The notes beneath the pieces were generated by a model. That model had not been told where the DNA came from. It did not search any database and saw only the letters and a program-made list of their open reading frames with translations. A stretch of DNA of 64,000 bases from Abelmoschus esculentus (taxonomy: Eukaryota; Streptophyta; Magnoliopsida; Malvales; Malvaceae). The stretch is taken from NCBI GenBank assembly GCA_035048815.1, contig JAUCBN010000012.1, positions 10,273,001 through 10,337,000 on the forward strand, given 5' to 3'. How positions within the stretch are numbered: the stretch's first letter is position 1; each line of letters starts with the position of its first letter. The position numbers and the translations under genes were made by a program. Positions 42,703-54,968 of the stretch are shown here, one piece after another.

Positions 42703-44039
42703 AATCATAATACTTTAAAATTTAAACCTTAGATTCTAATCATAAACCTTAAATTATAAACAGTGAACTTATAAACCTTATAACTTAAACTAAAACTCTA
42801 AATCATAAAATTAAGTCACGTGTAAAAAAATCTTTATTTGTATATGAGACAATCATCCTAATAATTTAAGATAATTAAATAAGCACAAATATGTAAAATG
42901 ACTTTAATTAATAATAATAAATTTTAGAATGGCTAAAACTACTTTTCAGTCGGAAAGTTCTTATGTGAGACATATTAAGGTGCAATTAAAATAAAATATC
43001 ATAAATAATTTTTAAATTGATAATAATTTAAGTTATTATACAAATTCTTACTATGTATATGTTCTTTATATTCTTATTTATATAATAAAAATTTATATCA
43101 AAATATAAGAATTTTCGTAGTAATAATTAATCAAATAATTTAATTATTTTTAATTTTAATAATTCTGATTTGTTTCACATAAAATGTTGAATGATCTATT
43201 AATTTTATTTATTAAAAAATATTTTAGATCATATTAGCACAGACATTATTATTAATGATTTTATAGAAATGTTTGAAGAAAATATTTGGTTTAAGTAGTT
43301 GGATGTCTAATTTTTTTTTTTTTTTGATATTTGCAATTTAAAATTTAATGTATTTATTAAATTTTTTGTTGATAGTAAGAAAATACAATTTATAAGTAAA
43401 TTAATTATTTTTGTTTATTTTTAATATTTTTTAAATAATTATATTTAAGGAACTAAGTTACAAGTAAATTATTTTTGTATAATAAAAAAAATATTATTTT
43501 CAATACATATTAATAGAAGTATGATTTTAAATTTAGTCTTGGACCATTAAAATTTCAAAAACAAATATATAAAAATGTTATGACATAAACAATAATTTAG
43601 TACTCTCTCCATATTTTCAAAGTCTTTTTTTTTCATTCAAAATATTCCATTAAAAAAACGAAAAGGTAATGGAACATACTTTTTGATCCTTTACGTATTT
43701 AAATTTAATAATCATTAAAAAATAAAACTTAAATTGGTTCTAATGTAAGTAAAAAATATTATATAAATATACTTATGTGTTATCCATACCTCATCTATTA
43801 AAATTTAATTACTTTATTTTTTGATATAAATTTATTAAATTTTAGATATTTTAGAAAAATATAATTTTTTCAACATCAAAAATCCCCTACTATAATTAAT
43901 GAATTAGTGTTTAATGTAAAAATTATTTAATGAGCAGAGTTGTCTCAGAGTCTGGGCAACAGAGGAGACAGTCCAAGATCCTTAGGTATCAGAGTCCAAT
44001 TATCATTAAAATTAATATATTAATTATTGTTAGAACTGT
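42703..44039. other. AT-rich intergenic DNA
   Basis: 43250-43440 is similar to 18085-18285, the sequence just before the tandem units upstream of BAHD1. Here the MITE lies before this block and is a separate copy. I see no gene in the rest. Confidence 0.5.
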
Positions 44040-45175
44040 TTAAAATTATTTTATTATTATCTAAATGTTTTAATTAGATCCTACATGTTCATGCAAGGAT
44101 TGAGTTTATTTGCAGCAGAAAAAGATTTGAAACGAGTCCTAACATTATCGAATAAGTTTCAAGGACCTAATTATAATTTCCTAGAAAACCATCGTGTTTT
44201 TGCCTAGGTATCGAAACCTCTACCCAGAAAATGCAGGTTTCATAAGTTACATGCCTTAGCCAAAAATCTAAGGTTCTCTAGATGCATAAAAGACCCTATA
44301 GGCATAAACCACTCTTCGAACATCAACTCTCAATGCAAAGTCACCTAATTTTAAAGGCAAGACACATATATCATAAGCATAATTCAACATCAATAAACAT
44401 GACAACACATACTTCAAAAATCTTAACAATTCTCATATAACTCAATATCAAAATAGTTCAATAACATAGGTTCCAAAACAGAATTCCAAACTCAATCATT
44501 CTCTAATTCATTGTTGTCAACTACTTAGGTTCATAATTTAAGAAAACACGTACTTAAGTTAAGAAAATACTAAAATAGGCACGATTGTCTCCTTTGCTTT
44601 CCGATTGCTTCAAAGCGTTACTTATCTGCATTATAAAGAAAAGAGAGTGGTTAAACTTAAAGCTTAGTGAGGGTAAATAAACATTTGAAAACATCACTTG
44701 CAATGCAGCCCATAAATACTCAAATATAACAAAGGTAAAACATGTCATGCTTTCTTCAAAACAAGGTAAACACATGGCTAACAATGCCAACGGTAAAAAC
44801 TAACAAGTATTATCACGAATTATGGCCCACACGCCAACATAAAATACCGATAAAACACTTTAAAGTTATCTCATGCTTTCAAAGCAAAAACAAGGGCAAC
44901 ATGCTATTCACCTAGCAAAGCCTAAAAGTACATAATATTTACAATTTCAATTAGAAAACATAAAATTATATTGGTGCTAGTAATCCGATTTGTACCACTC
45001 CAAATCGTTAGGATAAACGAGCAACCGCATGTTAGTACCACTCCCAGAGCATGCGCATGTTGATGCCACTCTCAACATGAATTATCTCACTTTGGTATCC
45101 GGTGATAGTACCACTGCCATCAACCCGGATGTGAAAGTACCACCCATCACATAGCATTAGACTAAAAGCCAAAAT
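44040..45175 (-). mobile_element. Ty3/gypsy LTR fragment, Tekay-like
   Basis: On minus it contains phrases typical of these LTRs: repeats built on GTGGTACT/GTGGCATC at 45000-45170, then CACTAAGCTTTAAGTTTAACC followed by a pyrimidine tract and an AG (about 44640-44670), resembling a splice-acceptor-like U5 feature. Neither LTR end is clear. It meets the Tat-like LTR at about 45175. Confidence 0.5.
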
Positions 45176-46794
45176 GCAACACATAAGAACATTCAAAGTG
45201 TTCTTCCATTTTCTAGAAGACCACCGTGAACTCCAGAAACCGACGCCATGTCGGCCGCCGCTGGCGAAATAAAACTGCCTAAAAAAAACCCTTTTCTCTG
45301 TTTCAAGTACCAAAACCAAAATCTTTTCCCTCCTTTCGTAAAAACAGAACCAAAAAAATAATTATTTTCGAATAAATTGAAGCAAAACAAACTCTCTTTT
45401 GTGTTCGAATAAAAGAGAAAAAGAGAAAGCAGTCCTCTCTGATCTTCGTTCTCGGTTGACCGACGGCAAAAGATGCCAGGCTTATCACCGGAGAACTTCA
45501 AAGATCCAACGGATAACCTCGACACAACAGGTAAAAGAAACGAACCCTAATCTATTTTGTTTCCCCATTATTTTTTGTACATGAAAAGAAGAGAGGATTT
45601 CTACCTCTAAAAATCGCTTCTTTTTTTTGTATTGATCAAAGTGGGAGGGGGAACCCTTAATACAATGTTCTCTTTGGTTTTTATAACCGATGTTACAAGT
45701 GAAAATGAGAAAAAAAATCCTAAATTTCTCATTGGTGGTGCGATTTGTTGCTGGAAATCGGTCGTTTTGCTTCTGGAATTCTTTGTATTGGTTTGATATT
45801 TGCTAAAGCGTTGTTGGTTTGTGCCTCTGTGATTGTCGGATTGTTCCCTCTAAAACTTGGTCGAATTGCCTCTGATATTCTCTAATATTCGACCAAAATT
45901 CGTCTGGAAATTTCGTACTGTCTGATATTGTGTTTGTCTCAGTTTGTTTTCGTATGTGAACGTGGCTGCAATCGGAAGGGACCACCGGCCGACGACGGGA
46001 GATGAACGGGAGTCTAGAGAGTCGAATAGCCACTAGGGCAGTGAAGAGGGGCGCGTGACTTCCACACGCGCGTGGAGAAGCTCGGGCGTTGGCGCGTGAT
46101 GTGAGACGATCGGCCGCTTCTACCTTTGATCCGAGCCGTTGGATCAAGATAAGATCCAACGGCTCAGATTGGACTGTGCATGGATAAAGATGGGTGTTAG
46201 GTTTTTTCATTATAATCCGGTCTAGGCTTATCATGGGCTTTGTATTTAATTTTTGTTGTGGGCTGGTTGTAATTCAAATACAAGTGGGCTTGTAAGTTAA
46301 TTATTTAATGTATATTGGACTGAATGTTTATTTAAATTATTGGTCTATTGTTTATTATATAGGTTTATTTATATGTTTTATTTATAACATGCTAATAATA
46401 ATTAATAATAAAACCATATTTAATATAAATAATAATAAATAAATTACCGAAAATAATAATAACAATAATTATCAGAAAACCGAATAAGAGAAAATGATAA
46501 TTTAATATAATAAAAAAATACCAACGAATGGTAAACATATAATAAAATATATATATATACTAAATAAATGATATATTTTTAGAAAAAGATAACATACAAA
46601 TAACATATATAATTTTTTTTTGATTTTTGGTTTTAATAACGAATAAGATTGAAATGAAACCAAAATTAAAAAAAGGAAATATAATACATATAATAATATT
46701 TTTTGTATTTTTGGATTAACGACTACAAGCCCGCTATTCAAATAAAAATAAAATTAAAACACGAGTTTAGACCCTGATAAAATTAGTGATTACA
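45176..46794 (-). mobile_element. Tat-like LTR, 3'-truncated
   Basis: On minus it starts TGTAATCACTAATTTTATC at 46794 and follows the LTRs at 22998 and 38713 through the hairpin at 46133-46165 (GAGCCGTTGGATC...GATCCAACGGCTC) and the Phe-rich region. Similarity then stops at about 45175, against a gypsy LTR fragment. The antisense ORFs at 45032-46234 are not conserved among the three LTRs. Confidence 0.8.
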
Positions 46795-47010
46795 ATTTGA
46801 TCTAAATATTTGATTTAATATTCAATTTAAATATTTAAATATTTGATTTTAAATATTCTACTTAATATTTATTATTTAATATTTTAATATTTAAATTTAA
46901 TATTTGAATATTTAAATAGACTATTAAATTAAATATTCAAATATTTAATTGAATATAAAATTGAATATTTTAAATATTTAATTTAATATTTAATTTAAAA
47001 TATTAAATAT
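46795..47010. repeat. AAATATT-type simple repeat
   Basis: About 215 bases consist of short self-complementary AT words (TTTAAATATTTAAAT and similar) between the truncated Tat-like LTR and the second duplicated unit. It has no coding content. Confidence 0.7.
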
Positions 47011-49167
47011 TCAAGTTTCTTTTAACTATTTTTATTCTTTTATTCTCTGACATTTACTTTATTATAAGATATAAATTCAATAATGCAATTTACATCACTA
47101 ATATAGGCTTGATATAATGATAAAGGTATAAATTTTTTTTCTTAAGATTGTTTGATCAAATCTCTGACAAAACATTCTTTACTTATGTTTAAATTTTTTT
47201 TATCGGATGATAACACGTATTATTTAATTAAAAACTATATTAAATAAAATAAATTTATACTAGACAATAACCATAACAAATTTAATTAAATAATTAAATA
47301 ATCACACTCAATAATTAAGTGCCACCTAATTTTTACACCTGGCGCCTACGTACTATAAATAGGATTGGGTAGTAAATGCCCTAAACAGGGTTCATTGGGA
47401 TTTAGATTTGCTGGTTAGGGGGCTATTCGGCTCTTAACATTATGACATTTAAATAATTACAAATTTGTAAAAGAATTTAATTAATAATAATGATAATAAA
47501 ATTTCAGAAAGGATAAAGAATGCCCTTTAGTTGAGGAAAAAGATTTATATTAAGTGTGCAATTACTTTTTAATAACGGTAATAAAATTCTAAATTTAATT
47601 ATAAATATAATATTTTGATTCAAATACTATATTTAAATTTTAAATCTAAATTTAAATTATAAAATTTTTAATTGAATTTAATTCAATAAATTATTTTTAA
47701 AACATTGCTTGATAAAGTACTATTTATATATTTTCTCCTAATTTTTACGGATATAAATCGTGAGCCTTTTTATCGTATCTCCATTTTAAATTAGCGGGCA
47801 TAGGGTTTAGGGTTTAAGATCAGAGATCTTGGTTAGGATTTAGGAAATTAGAGGTATGATGTATTTTTTAGGGTTTAAGGTTTAGGATATAAAAAATAAG
47901 GTTATGGTTTAAAATTTATTTTTTTAAATTTTTTTAATAGGATGCATAAAACGAGGCATGATAAAGAGCCATATGTTTTTTACTCAATATTTATAATCAC
48001 TCGCATACATGTAATATAAACATTTGGGTATTAGACGCCATAAACGAGTTTTTCTTACGCGAAGCGGGTTAAAAGGAGACTTAAGCAAATTAATTTTCAT
48101 ATTAGTGTTGTAAAGTAAGAAGAAAACGGATGGGAAATTTAGAGTTTAATCTAAATATTTGATGATTTATTTTCTAATAAGATTAAATTAATATAATATA
48201 ATAATTTTAGGGACTACAATTATTATTAAACTATGCTATGTCATAATTTTCATTAAATATTTGTTGGATTGTGATCAAAATGATAATAAAATAAAATATT
48301 AGTGAATGTTATTATTAAAAATATATTTGGCCTTTGGGTACAACACAAAAAATAGTGATAGGTGATCACTTGTGTAATTTTTTCTATAAAAATAATTTAA
48401 TTAAAATTTTATTTTAAATAATTATTAATTATATATTGAGTCTTTAAGATATTAAATTTGCATTAATTAGTTTTAATGGTGCTCAGTGATATTCATAGTT
48501 AGTGATGTTAAACGATGTTAAACGTTAGTAGTGTTTAGCGATGTTCGACGTATATGATAGGCTCATTCATAGCGAAACTCTTACACATTTTTTAAGAAAC
48601 TTGATATATATATATCGAAATCCTTATATTTTTTAAGAACTTAGGTATATATCGTTTTTCTTATAAATGTTGTAAGAATTTCTATATATGCAAAAAAATG
48701 TGTACCAAAATTCTTATAACTTTTGTAAAAAAATGATAAAGCCGTTTTTTAAGCTCTTCGTTTGTCGGAACTTCCTAGTTGTGATTTAGAATTTTAATGT
48801 GCCAAAAAAAACTCTTATTAGAAAGAATTTAATGTCCTTAATCTTGTATTTTTTATGTCCCAATTTATAAAATTATTTTAAATTAAATTTTAAACTATAA
48901 TCTTAATTTCAATATCCTAATTAAACCCTAAACCCTAAATCCTAAACCCTAAAAATATACTCAACCATAATTTTCTAAACCCTAACTACAACCCTTAATT
49001 TTAAACCTGAACCTAAACCTATTATTTTAAAGTGAGAATATCAATAGAGACACAACAAATGAGGACACACAAAAATTATAGTATTATGAATTTGACTTAC
49101 TATATTAATTATGGTTTTATTTAATAAAATTAATCGCTTTATCGTTATTTTTATATTATCAATTTAA
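47011..49167. repeat. Second copy of the BAHD2-flanking segment (parts a-c)
   Basis: Parts a/b (about 47011-47740) match 37131-38560 and 57230-57597. Part c (about 48085-49167) matches 60850-61855, including GATGATTTATTTTCTAATA and the GTGATGTTAAACGATGTT stretch. No gene is present. The segment continues at 54969 once the copia insertion is removed. Confidence 0.85.
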
Positions 49168-49634
49168 TGTTAGAATTAAAATATACTCAAGATGAATATA
49201 AACCCAAGATATATATGTCAAATCATCAAGAATAATAAAACAAATAAACTGAATACGGAAGCGTACCTGAATTAATCGATAGAGTTTTTCCAGAGGGTTT
49301 GATCTTCCAAGAAGTTAGGTTTTCTCTTGCGGCAAAACTCTCAGATGGGGAAAAGAGATATGCAAGTTGACCTAATTCTTGGAGACCATAACCCTTTATA
49401 TAGTTGATTTAATAACCAACTAGTAGTTGATTTAATAACCAACTCTGAAGTATTTATAACTCCGCCCCTCATCAAATTATAAATATACCTTATGGTATCT
49501 ACACTTTTAATTCTATGATAATTTAATACCTATAACACATATAACATAATTGGTCACTTAATTACGTGTTAAATTTTATAATAGCAATATACATTATACA
49601 TATGTGCCCACTATTATTGAATTTTAATTCAACA
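49168..49634 (-). mobile_element. 3' LTR of the complete copia element
   Basis: 467 bp with ends TGTTAGAATTAAAATATAC and AATTCAACA as read on plus, next to the polypurine tract at 49635-49646. It contains a direct repeat of AGTTGATTTAATAACCAACT. Confidence 0.9.
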
Positions 49635-50429
49635 ATCTCCCACTTGAGCAACATATGTTTCTTGACAAATGTATATCCTTATGAACTCAAAAATTTGCTA
49701 TCATATAATAGGTATTCTTAAACAATCTCGTCCATCAATTATATTCATATAGGATCAAAGCGGTCTTCATCATATCAATCATGACTGGACCCATCAATGG
49801 TCACGTATAAAAACATAATCAAATGACATAGATCAATCATGGATGCGTAGCATGGAAATTACATGTAAATGTGAACCGAATATGCCTATTTTCAACTGAT
49901 CCTCGTAAACTTTAGTGAGATCAAACTTTACTGAATTCAGAGTGTGCATGAACCAAAATAACTTTATTTCTGCAGAAATTAACCTTAAACTAAAGTAACT
50001 GAAATTGTGTCTAAAACGAATGAACATTTATCAAAATTACAAACTCTCACTAAAACTGAATATGCTTAAATAATATTACACCCACATGAGCAGTATGCTC
50101 ATGAAAGACCTAGGGTGATAGTTTTTCAATAAGTGCGTAATTATAGAGTTTGTACCAATATGCTCTATAGACACATAAATACTCTGAATTTTCTTTAACA
50201 ACTAGAAACAAAATTTTAAAGTGTTCCTATTGTTTATAGAATAAATGATGCATATTTATTGTCACAAAATAACTGAAGTGGTCTTTCTATTCAATCTATA
50301 ATTAGCAGCTCATGTGACAGAGTCTTTTACATCAATATTCTAGTAGAATCGAAGCCTGTAAACTTGATGATCTCTAACTTACCAGAACTTCGATATGTGA
50401 GCATGTAATTTTTTTTGTTCTCTAAAGAC

Positions 50430-51690
50430 ATTTCTTAACTCTCTTGGCTGCTATCCAACGGTCCATATTAGATTTACTTAAATATCTGTCTAACATTCTA
50501 ATAATGTACGCAATATCCAAATACATACATACTTAAGCATAAATTAGATTCTCAATAGCTTATGGAATCTTTTATATTTTATAAGTTTCAAGGTTACTTG
50601 TAGGGCACTAAAAAAAATTGTCTTCTTTAGTAATATGAGTGTCACTTGGTTTACTCCTACTGAACTTATAATAGATACAATTTTCAACTAAATTCATCTC
50701 AAAACCGAATGAGATAATCAATATGAAATTTATAATTTCATTAATGAGAGTTAAACTTAAGCTCATAATAGATTTCTTTAATTTACATTCATTAATTTTG
50801 TATCATTAGACACAAATCAATGATTGTACCATATAATTAATTTATTCAATGTTGCCATTGAAAAACACAAGTTTAACATCTATCTTATGTACCTCAAGAT
50901 TAAAAGCAACAAGTGTCAAGATTATTTTGAAAGAGTCTTTCAGTATAACTTGAGAGAAAGTCTCCACAAAATCAATATCTTCTTTTAGAGTATATCCTTT
51001 AGATACAAGACATGCCTTATACTTGTCCACATTATCATTTACATCCCTCTTGGTTTTAAATATTAATTTACAACCAATTGATTTGTACCTTAAGGTAATG
51101 CGACAAGTTCCTAAACTTTATTGCCTTGTATAAAATTATACTATTTTTTTAATGACATCTATCTACTTTTGAGAGTTAAAACTTTTATGGTTTGATAAAA
51201 ATAACTGATCAGGTTATTTTCTACCATTCCTTTATTATACTTACTTTCTTGATGAAATACTAAGTAATGATCCTTAATAGTATTTCTCTTTTCTCTCACG
51301 GATATCTTAAAAGACACCTTTTGAGGTTGTTGAGTTTGTTCTTCTAAAAAAATAATTACCTTATCTTGAATGAGAGTTGTTCAACATTGCTTTACTGATA
51401 TACTTGATTTACTTTTTGATTAATGATAGGTGTGAAAACCTAAACAACGTCAAAAGTGATAGTAGAAATTAAATTAATATTCAATTCTTCCTTATAACAA
51501 TTTATCTAACCTTATTCTTCCTCCAAACTCAACATCCTAAAAATAATTATAAATCTCTCATTAAAATAATCTTAATTATGGGATCATAAACTTTACAACC
51601 CATTGATCACTCAAAATAACCTAAGTAGTTGCTTATTTTTGAAGTTTAATTTTTTTTACATGTATCCTAGCTTATACAAAAGAATCAACA
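50430..51690 (-). pseudogene. Copia integrase C-terminus and reverse transcriptase remnants
   Basis: On minus, about 51690-51500 shows a degraded phrase resembling the integrase C-terminal GY..YDP..RDV stretch. 51030-50842 encodes the RT start (KACLVSKGYTLKEDIDFVET, then VHKIDVKLVFFNGNIE). About 50620-50430 reads like the RT end and RNase H linker (YLDIAYIIRMLDRYLSKSN, AAKRVKK). Many stops and frameshifts lie between. RT is needed to make element cDNA, and this copy could not do so. No intact gag is recognisable in 51700-54480. Confidence 0.75.
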
Positions 51691-51699
51691 CTTTATACC

Positions 51700-54480
51700 T
51701 TATTGTTATTCCTTTGGAGCAGGACCCTTAGCAACTTTATTCTAATATATATATTTTTATTGCCCCTATTCTTAGAGACACTAACCAAAGAGCACTAACT
51801 GATTGAGTATTTTTATAATTATAATACTTCAACTTTTCTTCCTCTTTAGCACAATGAGAAATAATCTCATTTGAAGTTTATTTCTCCTTTAATAATTGTA
51901 ACTAATTTTGAATTAGTTAAACTGTATAGGAAGCTATACTAAAATTATAAGAACAAACAATTGTTCTAAAGTTTGATCTTATGTGCCTTAAGTTTTAGAG
52001 CAATATAATATACTCCCTCACATTTTCTTGATCCTTATACTTCATAGACATCAAGTAAACCAAAAGTGATGTCATGTTAATCTTAAAAAAATAGTAACTT
52101 TTTTTTCTCAATAGAAAACCCTTAGTATGAATAATTTCTTTAGATTTATGCTCTTAAAAGTTTTTAAAATATTATACTTTATGATCATTAGACTTATGCA
52201 ACTTGAATAAACTCACCTCTCAAAAACTTATTTATGGATGCTTACCACTGTGAGAGGTGCAAGATGTTCTTCACTTAGTGAAAGTTCTATGTTCATACAA
52301 CCAAATACTATATATAAGTGTCTTTTTTATTCCTTGAAATTAATTTCACTAAACATAAGTATAGAATGTATTCAACAGATATTATGATAGTAAAGATAAA
52401 TCATCTAAATATAAAACAAAAATTATTAAATAAACAAACTCACATAAATATCCATTAGTAAACAATAAATTCAAAATAATGACTGGTTCCCCTCAAGATA
52501 CCAAGCACAACATTAATATCAAGTCTTTGGACAGTAATATTAACTGTAAGCGGTACTCTTGTTGTAGCAATCAAACATTGACAATAAGCTATGTCAAACA
52601 ATAGATTAATCTTTGGACTAACATATTATTCGCATAAAATACCATATAATTGTCACACATTTATCGCCACAATTGTCGTTGTAATTCGGCCAAATATTAA
52701 TTTTCCTTTGGGCCAATTAATAAACGCATGAATTATAAAGACTTATAATTATCTTAATATTTTAAATAAACTAATCTACACAAAAGCGGTCACTTTGGTG
52801 ACATTATGTTTTAATTAATCTATTAAAATATTAGATATCCGAAGCCAAAATATGAATTTAATTGTTTCAAAATATTTTTCTTAATTTTATCTTTTACTCA
52901 AGATAAAAGATAACCAAAGTAATAATAAATTTGAATAAAGGTAACCTCATCACAAGATATCGAACACTCCAATAATATTTAAAAATATTAATTTGTAAGT
53001 GATATCTTGATGTAATAATCAAACATTGATAATAAGAATATGTTAAACAAAAATCTTACTTTAGGCCGATTTATTATTCTCATATAAAACTGAATAATTT
53101 ATCACATGTTTATTACCACAGATGCACATGTAACATTACTAATTATTAATCTTCCTTTGGGCCGATTAATATTAGCATAAACTGAATTACATGCACAAAA
53201 CCTTCTATATTTTAAAATAAAATAATTTCCACAATAAAGATCACTTTGGTGACTTAATGCTTCAATTAATTTATCTTAAAATATATAACATAAATATACC
53301 AATATTCAAACTTAATATTTATAACAGTCAAAGTTGAAATTTCTGATAACACTTAAGTTTTCAAAATAAACCAAATTAAGATTGTCTTAATGGGGCTATC
53401 AGAATCCAAATAACTGAAATCTTTGATTGTTCTTCAAAAATTCCTTAAATATGTTTTTACCAAAACTAAATTCGATCAAAACATTTAATCTTTAACTAAA
53501 AACAAAATACAAAAAATCATACAAGTGAGTAATTCGTATAATAATTACTTGAAACTTTAATATAATAATAATACAATAATCAAAAATAAATTTTTGATCA
53601 AACCGAGTTGAATATATCAATACCAAGTAAATTACATAAAGTAACAATATACTTTAAAAGTAACATGTCAAAAGATCATTCAATCATAACTTAATAGCCA
53701 TAAACCGAATATAAAGCTTTAATAGCTAACCTGAATATAATTTTTTTTAATCATGATAAATTTATCATGACAAAGCCAAAATTAATTATATTTTTCTTTA
53801 TTATTAACGACCAAAACTAAAATTTTGATCTAATCGAATTTAACTTAATATCAATGATCAAAACTAAAATTTTGATCTAATCGAATTTAACTTAATACCA
53901 ATGATCAAAACTAAAATTTTGATCTAACCGAATTTAGCTTAATACCAATGATCAAAACTAAAATTTTGATCCAACCAAATTAAATATATAATTTAAATAA
54001 AATATATTTAAAAATATATATTTCATAAAAATAAAGTAAATATGTTACTATCGAAGTAATTGGAATCCAAACTTAAAATTTAATTTCCAATTAATAGCAA
54101 CCCAAAAAATTAAATAAATTTTCATGCAGACAAAACCTAATCTTCATATAAATCTAGATTGATTTCTATGATTTCTTCATTAATCGATTCAAACCCGTGG
54201 ACATAAAACCAAACTGAATCCACGGAAATATATATTTGTCGTAAACAATGAATGTTAATCCATTGGAAAAGGAAAAACAACCGGATTGGCGAAAACCCAA
54301 AATAAAATCATAAAAAACAAATCAAATTGATTTGTTCTTAAAATACGATAGATATATAATTTAATTTCATACGATTACTTATAAAACCACATCGAAGTAA
54401 ATAATTCATAAAATTATGTATAATTTTAGATCATAATAATAAATTAAAACCAAAAACTTATGATCTTAATGATTCGACAT
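51700..54480 (-). other. Decayed 5' internal part of the copia element
   Basis: This is where gag, protease and most of integrase should lie. I can recognise none with confidence. About 52480-53240 contains two diverged copies of a block including CAATCAAACATTGA and CCTTTGGGCCAATTAAT. A 47-bp tandem repeat lies at 53803-53990. Confidence 0.5.
53803..53990. repeat. 47-bp minisatellite, four copies
   Basis: The unit GATCAAAACTAAAATTTTGATC plus AATCGAATTTAACTTAATACCA recurs four times with few differences. Each unit includes the inverted pair GATCAAAA and TTTTGATC, so each can fold into a short hairpin. Confidence 0.85.
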
Positions 54481-54501
54481 AATTCTGGCACTGATGCCAC
54501 T

Positions 54502-54968
54502 TGTTAGAATTAAAAATATATTCAATATGAATATAACCCAAGATCTATATGTCAAATCATCAAGAATAATAAAATAAATAAACTGAATACGAAAGTGTAC
54601 TTGAATTAATCGATAGAGTTTTTCCAGAGAGTTTGATCTTCCAAGAAGTTAGGTTTTCTCTTGCGGCACAACTCTCAGACGGGGAAAAGAGATATGCAAG
54701 TTGACCTAATTCTTGGGGACCATAACCCTTTATATAGTTGATTTAATAACCAACTAGTAGTTGATTTAATAACCAACTCTGAAGTATTTATAACTCCGCC
54801 CCTCATCAAATTATAAATATACCTTATGGTATCTACACTTTTAATTCTATGATAATTTAATACCTATAACACATATAACATAATTGGTCACTTAATTACG
54901 TGTTAAATTTTATAATAGCAATATACATTATACATATGTACCCACTATTATTGAATTTTAATCCAACA
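54502..54968 (-). mobile_element. 5' LTR of the complete copia element
   Basis: 467 bp, the partner of 49168-49634, next to the PBS at 54481-54499. It ends at the TTTAA target duplication. Confidence 0.9.

Larger units (their letters stand above)
49168..54968 (-). mobile_element. Complete Ty1-copia retrotransposon with TTTAA target duplication
   Basis: Two 467-bp LTRs (49168-49634 and 54502-54968) enclose 4.9 kb and are flanked by TTTAA at 49163-49167 and 54969-54973. The empty site is seen at about 61855. The PBS on minus (54499-54481, TGGCATCAGTGCCAGAATT) resembles the initiator-Met type, and a polypurine tract (CAAGTGGGAGAT on minus) adjoins the left LTR, so transcription runs right to left. 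LTRs differ at roughly 15-20 positions by eye, suggesting a fairly recent insertion. The coding part is decayed. Confidence 0.93.

Noticed and set aside
53803..53990. CRISPR-like array
   Set aside because: The 47-bp units are contiguous, with no unique spacers, and lie inside a plant retrotransposon.
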